Assembly: GCA_950295325.1 (NCBI GenBank)
Contig: OX485807.1
Location: 5,520,501-5,584,500, forward strand
Length of the DNA: 64,000 bases
Reading direction: 5' to 3'
Origin: Polytrichum commune
Taxonomy: Eukaryota > Streptophyta > Polytrichopsida > Polytrichales > Polytrichaceae
This document shows, one piece after another, positions 1 to 12,371 of the stretch. The notes under the pieces were generated by a model, which ran no database searches, was not told where the DNA came from, and was given only the letters and a program-made list of their open reading frames with translations. The number at the start of each line of letters is the position of its first letter. The first letter of the stretch is position 1. Made by a program: the position numbers and the translations under genes.

Positions 1-446
1 GAGGGTAGGCTAGGAATAGGGGGTTAGAAAAGGGGAAAAGGGGGGGAATGGTTAGTAGGTTATAGGATTATAAAACTCCTCATTTTCATCTCAAATTTTA
101 TATTATTATGTCTTTATATCTTCTTATATGTGAATTGTTCATTTTATATTTTTATGTATGTGAATAAATTAATTACTCATTATATAACTGGTTTTTTACT
201 TCTTACTTGATACTCCTCCATTACAAAGTGTAGTCAACATGTGGGCATTAGTTCAACACACATTTTGAGATGAGGCTTCTTCAAACACTTTAAGGCCTTC
301 TCCCCAACCTACATGATACCTACTTGCCTACCCATTCGGCCCAATTTCCTACCATGGGCACACATTTGTGACATGTACGAGTCAAGCCGAAAGATTAGTA
401 AAAGGTGTCGCATTGCCAATTCGTAATTCATTTGCACAAGCCCAAG
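1..446. other. no gene seen
   Basis: AT-rich intergenic DNA. No credible reading frame, RNA gene or recognisable repeat end was found here. Confidence 0.5.
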
Positions 447-820
447 CTACACTAATTATCACATTTTAGTGTTATAGGGTATTTGTGTCACAATGCCAAT
501 ATTTCTAATGATGTCACATCTTATGAATAAGTTTACAAGTATTGGCATTCCAACTTGCTTTTAGTTTGGTATTATATGCATCCTAACAGCTTTTGTAATG
601 AACTATTGTCATGGATGATTGAAATTTGGATGAAGAATCACTTAACAAAGTGATAGTAATTGCATCATTGTAAATCTACAATGTCCAAAAGTCTATATAA
701 GGAATGACAAATATTATTAGGTTTAGATTTGTGGTTGGTGACACTACACGGGACGGTTTTCAATTAGTATTGAGCAAGACAAACGGAATTGGTGACACTC
801 TATACAATATTTAGGTGTAG
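447..820. mobile_element. small TIR element, CTACAC type (about 374 bp)
   Basis: It begins CTACACTAATTATCAC and ends in a matching inverse, TTAGGTGTAG, with subterminal GTGTC/GACAC motifs. A second, diverged copy lies at 59531-59917, sharing the order of inner blocks such as TATGAATAA, TTGTCATG.ATGATT and GGTGACACT. There is no coding capacity, so it is probably a MITE. The termini resemble the CACTACACC family at 35743 and 36052. No target duplication could be fixed. Confidence 0.5.
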
Positions 821-2227
821 TCTTACTTAAGGTGAAAACACAATCAACTATGTTGGTTTATGAATAAATATTTTCTTTAACTTATTTGACTCATAATTAG
901 CCTACAAGCTCAAATTAACGTAGTGGAAGCTCGGGGGATCATTATATGTGTTTCATATAGCACGTGCAATAAACGTGTAATTAGAGGCCCCTTAGGGCAC
1001 ACAAATTTAGTATACTTATTTTAAATTGGTGACAACCCAATTTAAAATAAGGGAGGGATGTGCTACATGGTATAATTTTGCTCCATGAGGACTTAAACTC
1101 GGTAACCATTCATTTGTAGTAAATGTAAATTTATGTACAACTTTTATGGTCCCTTAGGGCACACTTTCATGTGTTGACCCTTCATACATCATTGACAATA
1201 AGGGTGGAGTTACATTAAGGTCCAAGACCAAAGAAACTTGACTTTGAACAATCTCATTGGTCAAGAGGAAAATGTTGGGCCCAAAAGAATATACACCAGG
1301 GTCCAACTCCAAAGCATGAGAGAACAAAGTGGCGCCATTGTTCCGCTGAATCTTATTTATCCCAATTAAAGTTGAAAGTACTCCTCCTAATTTTTGAAAC
1401 CAATCCTCAAGGTTGGGTCCAATTTACACCATGTCCATTTGAAATAATCCTTAGGATAAACTCGCTATAATTCACATATATTACCTACCCAATCTATATT
1501 CTTTCTATTTTAACTCAAGGTGAAAGATGGGTACCTAGATTTTTGGTGGATAGGGTATCCATCGATAACCATGCATAGGTTCATGGTGAGGTAGTTGTTG
1601 CACCTATTCATGAAACTTTTGGCTAGTTGGGTACGTAGAGTGCTATGGTTTATGTGTTAGTTATCTCATTGGGTTAACCTTTCAAAGTGCACTCGAAACC
1701 TGTGCAATCCAAATCTTTTGATCAACTCTTCAATTCTTGGAAGAAAATTGAAGTGGAAAATACTCGAGAACCCATTATAGTCACACAGGACCTTGCATTT
1801 GTGCTACCCATCTAGGTCATGCCCCACTTTTATTCTATTTTGGCCTTGCATAAATCACATGGTCATGAGAATGTGGGACCAAAAATGACATGACACATTT
1901 GCTTATAATGGCCTACATACTTAGGGTATAGTTCATTCAAGTGCATAATCAGTAGGGCCTTGGTCCTACTACAGAGGAGTCTCCACTCGCTTGTCTCGAA
2001 CACAGTGTCCTACACAATGGACATGCTGCATGTGCACATAACCTTAGGTCATGTGATGTCTCCACTTGGTTTTGATTGTATTGAAAACCATACAACACAG
2101 CATATGCTATGTTTCCACATTGCCCAAAAAATAAGGATCCAGCCTGGAGTAGGTGCACCTAGCTTACAGAGTCACTCATTCATTCACCAACAGTTAAGTA
2201 TGCAATTTTTGTACTGTAAAGTACAGT
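821..2227. other. no gene seen
   Basis: Intergenic, AT-rich. Short frames of 69-89 codons near 1950-2230 lie on both strands, lack recognisable domains and look like chance frames. The only structured item is the hairpin at 1015-1051. Confidence 0.5.
1015..1051. repeat. perfect 15-bp inverted repeat (hairpin)
   Basis: CTTATTTTAAATTGG at 1015-1029 is followed after a 7-base loop by its exact reverse complement at 1037-1051. It lies between two copies of a CCTTAGGGCACAC motif (about 980 and 1152), so it may be the centre of a decayed foldback element. No function can be assigned. Confidence 0.6.
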
Positions 2228-2278
2228 AAATATGATATTTAGTATTTTAGAACACTAAATATCATATTTGGTGTAGTT
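2228..2278. repeat. short foldback fragment of the CACTACACC family
   Basis: AAATATGATATTTAG and its inverse CTAAATATCATATTT face each other across 12 bases, followed by TGGTGTAGTT. The end matches the terminus of the TIR elements at 35743 and 36052. It is probably a relic of two terminal repeats with the interior deleted. Confidence 0.45.
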
Positions 2279-3378
2279 AATGAGGATGGAGTGATACTAA
2301 CCGTATGGTGTCTTACTGTGATTTTGTCTCAAACTAGAGGATGCTCTCAAACATAAGTAAATCCTGGCTAAAAACTTCGTGGCCATGAAGTGCTCACGAA
2401 CATGCACATGATTCACAAGGAAGAATTATTTTTGCATTCGATCTGTTTTCAAGTTAAGAACTCGAGATACTGCAAGGTATAAAACACGACATAGCCAGGT
2501 GCAGAAAGTTACTGAAACCGCATTCTCTGTGCATATCTCCTGTGTTCTTACTTTCCATAAATGTATAGAAGCATATGTAGTCATCTGTTCCTTCCAAGTT
2601 TTCAGTTAGCACGGACTTCACTGCCAAAATTCACCACAAAGCAGTAGCATGACAAATCACTGCACTTGCAAGAAAAATTAAATTTCTCATCCAGGAGTTC
2701 TAAGCAGACCCAAACAACTTGTAATAAATCAATTCACTAGTATTGGAGATGCAACCTACAAAAACCTCCTTGACAACTGTAATCAAACTCTGTTGAGATA
2801 CTGCAGTAACATTACATTCAGAGGTCCAATTAAGGCACAAACAATCCTAGGTCTAGGTATGTTCTGGAGATCAGGCGTGACTTTCGGAACCAACCTTTAT
2901 CCTTCTTGAGATGAGCCACCATCTTGTGGCAATCCGCAGTGCCATCACTGGTGAAGTCGTCGTCATTGAATCTCTCTCTTGGAGCAGGCTTGCAGGACTT
3001 TGGGTCCTTGAGAAGACAGCCGCAATTGCAATAAGGTAGTCCAATTCAATACAAGAGTTCAAATTGCTTTGTGTGCTGGAAACCACAGTGGCCTCTGGTG
3101 CTGGATACAGCAAGCCACATGGAGACAGCTGACACATGTCTTCAGACATAACAAGGAATGGCTGCTTGCAATGGCATGGACTACCCAGAGTGCCCTGTAA
3201 GTGCTGGTGGTGTCCCTGGCGCCTGTAAAGGGGGAGCCATGGCTGCCATTGGTTGATAATGCTTTGCATCTCTGACTATGAACATGTAGCCTTCCCCTCC
3301 TCTGTCCTCCCTTGACAAATGTTGCATCAAAAGAAATCTCAAGTACATGTACAATCTGCTGAAGATGATGCAAGGCGG
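2279..3378. other. 3' flank of the receptor kinase gene
   Basis: This lies downstream of the minus-strand kinase stop codon. It probably holds the 3' untranslated region at its right-hand side, but no clear AATAAA signal on the minus strand was seen. The minus-strand frames at 2871-3269 and 3059-3373 show no domain and are taken as untranslated or chance sequence. Confidence 0.4.
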
Positions 3379-6300
3379 TCAGGCATTCGTTAAAGCAACA
3401 AGTTGGTCATAGATGCATTTGACAGTTGGCCTTGTTGCTTGGGGAGCCATGCATGAGAGGGCGATGGCAAGAACCTCATGCATGCTTTTAGGGGGATCCT
3501 GCTCTCTATGCACTCCCACAATGGCAGGATCGAAGCAGTCTACTGGCCGGCCTTCAACAGCCACTAACTTCACCCAGTCGGGTAGATCAACAGCCCCATA
3601 ATTTGCAGACATGATGTCCCCTGCACCTTTTCCAGTGATCAACTCCATTAAGATTACACCTAGAGCATAAACATCAGCCACGAGTGAAGGCTTTGGTTTG
3701 CGAGTGGCTGCCAGCTCAGGTGATCGGTAGCCCAATGCACCTGCATTTAGAATCTGGTTGGCAGTTCCTGCAACTGTCATGAGCCGATGAAGGCTGTAGT
3801 CAGCAACACGAGCCGTCAAGTTCGGGCCCTGAAGAAGCACATTCCTGGCTTTGAGGTTACCGTGGGCCACGCCATGCTTGTTGTGTAGGTAAGACAGCCC
3901 ATTTGCAATTCCCACTGCCACTTGTAGCCGTTGATCCCAGGTCAGTGGAGAGTACCTCCGCCCAGTCCTCTCTGCACACAAAAAACCCACATAAATATGT
4001 GCTGGTCTCTCCTAAATCACTCTGCTCTTGAAGATCTGAGACGGTCATGCCAATTGCCAAACAACCCTGTCCAATTACTCTCCTGAAGGGCCAGCCACAC
4101 ATAGCTTGACCTCAAGCTCAAGCTTGGAAGTTGGGTGGGCCGAGGTAAAAGAAATTGGACACTTACATGTGCCTATAATGATGGAGCTTAGGTTCCTCCG
4201 TTTTTTGTGAAATGATGTTTAGGTTCAATCCCGAACTTGAGCTTGTAGTCATCAGACTTGAAAATTCTACAAGTTCAAGTTTGGGCTTGAGCTGGAAGAT
4301 CAATCCTACAAAACCCAGGACCAACCTTGAGACAAAGCTCCATCATTTTAGGCTCAAACTCTTTTACCTTGGCCAACCAAACTTTTGAGCTCAACCCCAT
4401 GAATCAATATGCACAGCAAGACACAAATGCAGTTACTATCAGGGGGTTTGGATCAATAATAGATACAATCAATCATACTGACACAAAAAATCCAACGATC
4501 AGAGGAAACGTTTCAATCCTCCCGTCACCCAATACTATACTGCAAAAAATAACAAACTTTTTTTTTTAGCTCCAGTTTGCATACACTTCACTCCAAAGAC
4601 CTATGAGATACTCCAAATAGGATCATACAGCAGTCAGGCGGGTAGAAGACACTCACCGTATAGATGGTATGCCAAGCTCCCTGTGCTCACATAATCTGAC
4701 AATAGAAGCTTTTCGTGTTCCCGGGGCCCCCAGTAGTAGCCTCTAAGTGATACCACATGAGGGTGCTTAATACCACCAAAGCGCTTGGCCTCCCTCGTAA
4801 ACTCTTTCTTGTTCTTTGCAAGGCCTTCACGCAGCCATTTGACAGTGAGGACATGCCCATTGTCCAGGGTGGCCTTGTATGATGTCCCATGGTTACTTCT
4901 GCCCAGAACCTCAGCTGGGGCTCTGGACAACTCCTCAGCCGTAAATAGCAAGGATGCATCAAGAAAGAAGAGGTCGCCAGCCAACCGATCAGGAGACCTA
5001 ACCTTCAGCACCATTGGGTGCTCAGCTGAGATGGAGGAGTCATCATCAGAGGAAGGTGGCCCCCCGGCTCGAAACTTTGTCCGCATCGGTGATTCTCCAC
5101 TCTTCTGTAAGTCAAGAGCATCCAGCTTCATATCATTCCTGGCTTTCGCAATTAGAGCACTCTTCACAGATGTACCTCTTGGAACTACAGGTGGGACTTC
5201 AGCTCCCACAGCAACATCCACAGCAGCATCAGGGGTAGGTTTGTTTTCCTGTTGTGCTTTAACTGCAACAGGGCTCGCAGCAGAAGGTTTCAAGGTGAAG
5301 CGGTAATATATAAGTACACTAGCAGCTGCAACAAGCGCTGCTCCAACTGTGCAGCCGACAATTAGCCCAATTTTGAGTGCTAAACTCCCTCTTTTGTGAC
5401 CACTTTCCAAAGTAACCTGCACTCCAGAGCTTGACGCATTTCCACTTGAGTGGGGTAACATCAAGTTTGGATTTCCTGGATAAAATGATGAGTTTGAGAA
5501 AGAGAGTAGATTTGAAGGCACTGTGCCTGACAAGCTATTGCCTGAGACATTGAAATATTTCAGGACAGAAGAGAGTTTTGCAGGTATTGTGCCAGTTAGC
5601 AAGTTTCTGGAGAGGTCAAGATGTTGAAGTAACGACAAACTGGATAATTGAGATGGGATGGTTCCTCCCAGCTGATTTGCACTCAGGCTGAGGAAAAGAA
5701 GTTGAGTGTATGTGCCTATCGTGGAAGGGATCCCACTGCTCAAATTATTGCTTGATAAATCCAACACCTGAAGGGGAAGCCCTGTTTCCAGTGGTCCTGA
5801 TTCACCAGGAATAGCCCCTGTAAATTGATTGTGTGACAGTGCCAACTCCGTGATGGAGGGTGAGGTCAGCAACTTCGGAGGGATGGAACCAGAAAGTTGA
5901 TTGTAGCTCAAATTGAGAGTTGTTAGTCGGAAAAGCTGCTGCCATGTTTCGTTGTCAAGAGGTCCTCCTAGGTTGTTGTTACTGAGGTCTAATGTTCCAA
6001 GGCCAGGATTCCACTTGCTCAATATAACGCCATCTGAAAAGTTGTTGTTACTCAAATCCACCACCACACACGACTGTATCTTTATAGGGAGTGCGCCCGT
6101 CAGCTTGTTTGAAGCAAGCTTCAAAACGCTCAAGACCTTTGATGTTACTGGACCCAGACTGCCTGTACCCATCAAAACAACAAGAAATTATAGTATGTCA
6201 GTAGGACACTTCAATTCAAACCAGATCGATGCAAAGACATAGTAGAATTCTAAGGTACAACAAGAACTCTTATGTAACACATAAAATTAAGGTCATTTAC

Positions 6301-7838
6301 TTGTAGCTGCCAATCAGAAAACCAAAAAGACCACCGATAGCTTGTGACTTATTGTCACAAACGCTCGTGCCACCCAACTTTATGGCTTTCAAGACTGGCA
6401 AAACCTGGATGCAAAGAGACATGAACCCCATGACAACGATGAAGCTTCAGCAGGAAATTGAAGCACTCATCAAAACGTGGACATGGACTGCCTTCAACCT
6501 TCCCTGTTCACTTGTAAACAATTTACAGAGGAAAGACTATGTCAAAATGAGCAAATCTCTCAGCACAAGTTCAGTTTCCTTTCGTGACCTGATACTACAC
6601 ACACAAGGTCTGATCCGTATGGAAAACAACTGCATACGCACTCTGCTAACTGTCAAGCACACCAATTAAAACTATGGCGAACGTTGAGCAGCACTAAATA
6701 GAACAAGCTTCACAATATTGGACTGCACAATCTCCAACGCCTTCAGAATTTATCCTTTTCTAATATGATGCCGTCAACTGAGATGAAAACCATCAGCAGA
6801 GACCACCAGCCGAACATGTATAACAAAAGAGGCAGAGGAAAATTGGCAAGAAGAGATCTTACCATTAAGCTGGTTTCGACTGAGGTCTAATTCTTGCAGC
6901 ATCGGTGTCTGGTGGTCGTCCAGCAACTGAGGTGGAATCTCATTTGTAAGAAAGTTATCTGTTAATCGCAGCGTGGTAAGAGAGGTCAGTAAGGACATTG
7001 TTGGTATGGGTCCTGAGAGCTGGTTTCTGCTTAAATCGAGAACTTTGAGATAAGTACAAGTTCCCAAAGTCGTCCCATCAAATTCTGGAGGGATAGCGCC
7101 ATCGAAAGCATTTGAAGAAAGGTATAAGTAGCCGAGGTTCGCCAAGTGACACAGATTTTTTGGGATGCCACCCGAAAGCTGGTTACCACTCAGGTCTAAG
7201 ACCTCCAACTTGGAGGCCATGTCCGGCTGGATCTGTAGAGGACCTGTAAGCTGGTTTCCAGAGAGGTTAAGGCGTTGAAGCTGCGGTAGGTTCAAAACGG
7301 AAGAGACATCACCGGTAAGCTGGTTATCAGCTAACGAGAGATTGACCAAGCTGACAAGACCCTTCAAGGATGTGGGTATCCCACCCGATATGCGATTTGC
7401 AGCAATATCCATGTCTTGTAACTTTGTCAAGGTCCCGAGATCATCTGGGAGCTGACCACTGAGCAAGTTGTTGGCCAGCTTGAGAGACACGAGCCCGGAG
7501 AGGTGACCCAGAGTCCCACTCTGGATGACCCCTGCCAAAGAAAGGCCGGAGAGGTTAAGTCCCACAACTTGACATAACCCATTTGTGTTTGTTTGAACTC
7601 CATACCATGATGACTGTGGACAACCGGAGACATCCACATTGGTACCTACCCATGTTTCTGTCAACACCCCGGGCTGTGTCAACCCAGCTTTGAATGCAAG
7701 AAGCGCTTCGCCGTCTGGAGATATGGCCCAGAATGAGGGCAAACCACATAGCAACAACATCATCAACACTACATGCAGCATGCGCTTCACCCCTTGCATC
7801 CTTATGAACATGGATTCTCCCATGTGGTTCCCCATCAT
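3379..7838 (-). CDS. LRR receptor-like pseudokinase (At5g10020/GHR1-like, LRR-III), 3 exons
   Basis: The product is a plasma-membrane receptor-like protein of about 1024 residues. Exons are 6863-7838, 4657-6162 and 3379-3971. Both introns (700 and 685 bp) have GT/AG ends on the minus strand and keep the frame (phase 1). The first in-frame ATG is at 7838; an upstream GTG at 7862 is open but an unlikely start. Order: signal peptide (about 20-38), LRRNT with a LLAFKAGL start, about 17 leucine-rich repeats (LDLSxNxLxGxIP), one membrane helix (about 587-611, LKIGLIVGCTVGAALV), and a kinase fold (about 735-1020). The VAIK lysine is kept (LTVKWL), but the catalytic loop reads HGNLKARN instead of HRD and the DFG site reads DYS, so phosphotransfer is unlikely. 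Family members of this kind act as signalling scaffolds in guard-cell, growth or stress responses; that role is inferred. Length fits the family (about 1050). No frameshift was seen. Confidence 0.9.
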
Positions 7839-8777
7839 TTGCTTCTCCTCCGATTTGGACACACCTTCGAAACGAACGAGAATGTGGCACTGTGCGGCGT
7901 CATTCTGGATGGCATAAGCTTCTTGCAGCTATGGGAGTAGAGCCTGAGCCTGCATTTCCAGACTCCTTGTTTGCACACGGTACTAAGCACGGGCTATGTC
8001 TCCACCTCTCAACTCCTACATAACCACAAACATATATTGCCTGCGGACGCCTCGGTTCGATCATTCCCTCGTCTCAAGCCTTGACAAGGTAGTACGACCC
8101 CATAGCGTAGCACGATGATTAAAATGGGGACATACACAACAGAAATCCCTCTTATGGCTTTGTCTGATGAATCAAGTTCTTGATGGAAGAAGAGAAGCCA
8201 ATGCTGATGATGGGTAACCAAGAATGCTAGTTTACACCTCTGAAGGGTAGCCTATAATGTGTACCGAACTCGTTCGATCTCTTGGAGGAAGTCAAAAACC
8301 AGCTGACCATGTCTCATTGATCCCGCTTTCCTCAAAGAACACACACATCCACCTCACTCTTGCTGCGAGTCTATTCTGTTTCGTTCTGGGAAAGGAAGAG
8401 TCTCTTCTTTATGTTTGCCCTACTGTTTCTTGCTTGCTTGCTTGCTTGCTTGATTGAGCATGAGCACATGGAGTTGTCGTTGCCTAACTCACATACCGAC
8501 ATAACACTGAAACTCAGCGATGGCAAAAAACCTGAGCTAGCACTGTCAAATTGACACCTCTGCAGCTCATACATACATACACTGCCGCCAGCGCCCCACT
8601 TCTTGACGAAAGTTACAAAAGGAATGCACCACCGGAACCCACTCTTGCGGCACTAAGAAACACAATGTGCCCACCACCGCTCTCAACCCAACCTCAAATC
8701 TACCCACATACACATATCAGTCTAACCTTCCCAGTAGACATAACCACCGCCAACCTCAAGAGACACCTCAGCTGGTT
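7839..8777. other. upstream region of the receptor kinase gene
   Basis: This should hold the 5' untranslated region and proximal promoter of the minus-strand kinase gene. A CTTG microsatellite of about six units lies at 8430-8453. Short frames on both strands here look like chance. No convincing TATA box could be fixed. An in-frame stop close upstream of the coding start (about 7930) supports the start chosen for the gene. Confidence 0.4.
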
Positions 8778-9225
8778 CTTGCAACACCTAACACAACCTA
8801 CATTGAAAGAAGCTTCCAAAACGGCTTCAAAGCCACCATCACAATCGCCTCCCTAACCCAACCCTCGACTTCCTCAACACCCAATGCCAGCTCTCACAAC
8901 CACCGCCTCACCTCACCTCACCTCACCGCAATCTTGCAACTCCTAACATAACCCACATTGAAAGAAGCTTCCAAAACGACTTCAAGGCCACCATCACAAT
9001 CGCATCCCTAACCCAAACCTCGACTTCCCCAACATCCAATGCCAGCTTACACAACCACCACCTCACCTCACCTCATTCTTGCAACTCCTGACATAGTCCA
9101 CATTGAAAGAAACTTCCAAAATGACTTCAAAGCCACCACCGACAGAATCGCCTCCTCGACTTCCTCCTCTTCAGTAACACTAATATGTCAGCTTACCTAC
9201 ATCATTGCAACCTACAATCACTTGC
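8778..9225. repeat. tandem repeat, three diverged units of about 150 bp
   Basis: Units begin CTTGCAAC at 8778, 8933 and 9078 and share ACATTGAAAGAA, CTTCCAAAA.GACTTCAA.GCCACCA and CCTCGACTTCC. They are C-rich on the plus strand, which opens threonine- and proline-rich frames that are not convincing proteins. The array is about 0.9-1.4 kb upstream of the kinase coding start and could lie in its promoter or 5' leader. An ACCTC run near 8910-8930 and 9055-9075 joins the units. Confidence 0.7.
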
Positions 9226-9479
9226 CCACCGGAACTCCCAAGCCGACTCCCCGCACTAAACTCAACCCAATCACCAATGACACAAAGCTCACTCCCACAA
9301 CGGACGACGAAAGCGAGCTTGCCAAATTAGGACGACACGACGACAACGATGACGAAGAACAAAAAGAAGAAGAAGAGAGTACTCAGAATAGAGTGAAGTA
9401 AAAAGAGTGTTCAAGTTAGTGCTACGAGCAGTAACAGTTGCAACGCTTTGTTTAGCAATGTGGCCACCTCCTGGCGTAC

Positions 9480-9810
9480 TACAGACATGGCAATGGAAAG
9501 GAGAAGAGTAAAGTGTGTCCGCTGGCCCCACATTGAAACGCTCTCTTCTCGCCTTCTCCCCTAGGCAAGCTAAGCTTAGCTTAGGAGTCCGAGTCCTGGA
9601 CCCTCTCGACAACAACACACTGCCCGCAACCCCCGAGGCCGCCCCTGCGGTGCGCTGGCAAGGAGGGAAGGGAGGAAGCGAGGAGACTTCGCGAGGTGTC
9701 TTCCGGTTCAAGACCCCCCCTCTTCCCTCTCTCTTCCCGCGAAGTCCACCCCCCTCCTCTGGCCGTTTCTCTGAAAAGGGCGACCCCCCAAGGAGGAGGA
9801 GTCATGATTC
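9480..9810. other. GC-rich patch with purine/pyrimidine asymmetry
   Basis: A locally GC-rich segment (GGCAAGGAGGGAAGGGAGG, then CCCCCCTCTTCCCTCTC). The core GAGACTTCGCGAGGTGTCTTCC.GTTCAAGACCC recurs in diverged form at 14430-14475 and in part at 13320-13365. So this is probably a repeat fragment and not a CpG promoter, though it lies on the kinase's upstream side. Overlapping frames on both strands here look like compositional artefacts. Confidence 0.4.
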
Positions 9811-9901
9811 ATTATGTTTTCCTTTTTGCCCTTTTCTTTTATTTACTTACCCAGGCTTTAAAGGTTTGCATTAGTACATACATACAAACACAGTTACCGG
9901 T

Positions 9902-10935
9902 ACATTTAGTGTGGTATCTGAGTAATATGAATTTAGGTATGAATTTAAAGTGTCGCAAAATGTATGGACTAGATAACCAACGAGAGGAGAAGTGTCGTCC
10001 ACTTACTCGGTTATGATCGATCGGTTCATGGACAAAATTTGGGATGATATGGTGGATGATATTGCACTTCTACGTACGTGAGAACTTGTGACGAAGTCTG
10101 ATGACCTTGGTGACGAGGTTTCAAGGTTGGCACTGTTGTATTGGTATTGTATACGTACATTTGGTGTGGAATCTAAATGAGATGATGTTTCTTCCATGTA
10201 GGATTGATAGAGTGGGGAAGGTTTATGGACTAGATGACCAACAAAAGGAGAAGTGTTGTCCACCTACTCGACTATGATCGATCAATTCATGGACAAAATC
10301 TGGGAATTATGATGGATGATATTGCACCTCCACGTATGTGAGAACTTGTGACGAGGTCTGGTAACCTTGGTGACGAGGCTTTGAAGTTGGCATTGTTGCA
10401 TTGGTATCGTTTACGTACATTTGGTGTGGAATCTGAACGAGTTGATGTTTATTTCATGTAGGATTGATAAAGTGGGGAAGATTTATGGACTAGTTGACCA
10501 ACGAGAGGAGAGTGTCCATCCATCTACTCGATTATAATTGATCGGCTCGTGGACAACATCTGGGAATTATGATGGATGATATTGCACCTCCATGTATGTG
10601 AGAACTTGTGATGAGGTCTAATAACCTTGGTGGCAAGGCTTTGAGGTTGGCACTATTGCATTGGTATCGTATACGGACATTTGGTGTGGAATCTGAATGA
10701 GATGATGTTTCTTCCACATAGAATTGATAAAGTAGGGAAGGTTTATGGACTAGATAGCCAACGAGAGAATAGAGTGCTCATCCATCTACTCAATTATAAT
10801 TGATTGGCTCGTGGACAAAACTTGGGAATTATGATTGATATATCGCACCTCCGTGTATGTGTGAAATTGTGACGAGTTTTGATGACACTTATGCTCTTGG
10901 ATGAGTGACCGGTTATGGATTGGGTAATGAACGAG
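9902..10935. repeat. tandem array, four units of about 258 bp
   Basis: The marker ACATTTGGTGTGGAATCT recurs at about 9903 (variant), 10157, 10418 and 10677, spacing 255-261. Each unit also carries GGTTTATGGACTAG, CCAACGAGAGGAG, CTACTCG.TTATGATCGATC, TGATGGATGATATTGCACCTCC and GTGAGAACTTGTGACGAGGT. Units are diverged by scattered substitutions, so the array is old. There is no open frame through it. A single related copy lies at 38080-38260. It may be a small satellite or tandem repeats from inside a decayed transposon. Confidence 0.8.
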
Positions 10936-11129
10936 AGTAGAGAATACAATCTGAACATAATGCTTTCATGTAATATAGGTGGATCTTAAATGGTTGCTAC
11001 TTTATGGCAAGCCCACTTCCCCTTGAATATGAAACACCCAATTAATGTGACATTGGGTAGCAATCCAAATCGAGGTTGTAGTTACTTTCCTCGTAGTTTT
11101 TGGATTTTTTATGAATATTTTTTTTTGAA

Positions 11130-11330
11130 ATCAAAGTGAAGATTCTCGCGCTCATTAAATGGTCATATATGTTCCCCCTACCTCCCATTATATTCACTAT
11201 TAGGTCTATGTTGGGTAACAAATTATGAGCACGTCATCCAATCACTTTCATAAATATGTCCTTTTAATGTCCATTCTTGGATCCGCAACTAACCATACAT
11301 CATTCAAATATATGTATAGTCTCACCTTGA
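11130..11330. repeat. dispersed repeat family A, copy 1
   Basis: Blocks AAGTGAAGATTCTCGCG, CATTAAATGGTC, TATGTTCCCCCTACC and, further on, a GTCC-TTTT-AACACAT-like segment and GGATCC.CA.CTAACCATAC recur at 37320-37520, 53600-53800, 54610-54780 and 56450-56545 in the same order. It is non-coding. It is probably a fragment of an abundant transposon whose ends I could not define. Confidence 0.5.
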
Positions 11331-12371
11331 TTATACCATGCATTTCATGTCGACCAAACTTTCTAGTGTTCATTTACCTCAATATTACGACTACATTGCT
11401 CGCAATACAATCTTTTTTGTATTGCATTAATATAACATTGTATTAATATAACAAAGGTAATTGATGTGCATAAGTGGTAGGATCCACACTAGGATCTACC
11501 TTGGGATTGGGGAGTTATTCCAAGTACATAATGGATTCATTGATGGGTTAACTTGACTTAACTTAACTCAAGTTAATTGTTTAAAAACCTCGGTTCTAGA
11601 ACAAATGTTGCACTTTTAATATATTTGGGTTTTGGGTGGAGATTGAAGGATTTAGGGATTGCAACTGTTGAGATCGATCTTTGGATCTAGGATACGGCGA
11701 GCATTGTAATTACGCAATATTACTATTGATTTCTCACCACCTATTGTTATAAGTGTGGTACAACTCTTGGAACATGGAACAATTGCTTCATTTAAAGTTC
11801 AATATAAGAAAAACTTGCTTTTGGAATGGGTTCTCTCTCAACTCGACTCTTCTACTACTCACCATATTTCTTAAACTCTATTATGTGACATTGAAAGCAT
11901 AACTATTCAAGAAATAAATTAATAACTCTTTCATACTTATGCATCTTCATTGTGTATACAAAAATGAAATTTTACATCAAAATCGACCATCTTCTTGAAA
12001 AACCTCAAAAGTACAACATTTGAGGCCAAAATGTTATATTATCGAGAATATGACGTTTGGACAATACGACACTTTCTTGCAGGACCACATGATCATGTTA
12101 ACGAGGGAGGAGCAGTAACGAATTAAGAGAATTAACTGAATGAGGCATAGCTGCCATTGGTATAAAGTGGGAAAGGTTTATGGTGAGGTTCCTAAATGCC
12201 TTTTATAGCATTCATGGGACAAGCTTATGGTGACTCTTTTGTATTGCACATTTGAATTTTGATTGTCGCCAACTTCTGCAATGTCAACTTGTGGGATAAA
12301 GAAAGTTACTGAAATTTGGCAAAAAGAAAGTGGCACAAATAGCCATAATTACATTGCTTTCCCCCATCTTA
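11331..12371. other. no gene seen
   Basis: AT-rich intergenic DNA without credible reading frames. A segment near 12130-12240 (GGGAAAGGTTTATGGTGAGGTTCCTAAATGCCTT) resembles 13550-13615 and 14590-14645, suggesting more decayed repeats. Confidence 0.45.

Noticed and set aside
4785-5306. 173-codon plus-strand frame
   Set aside because: It lies antisense to exon 2 of the receptor gene and has no recognisable domain.
7839-7862. Upstream GTG as start of the receptor kinase
   Set aside because: Plant nuclear genes start at ATG; the first in-frame ATG is at 7838, with an in-frame stop upstream near 7930.
8551-9401. Proline/threonine-rich plus-strand frames upstream of the kinase gene
   Set aside because: They follow from C-rich tandem repeats, have no domain, and are not consistent in frame across the repeat units.
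9289-9874. Overlapping frames of 119-140 codons on both strands
   Set aside because: GC-rich, low-complexity composition; the segment contains a dispersed repeat fragment.
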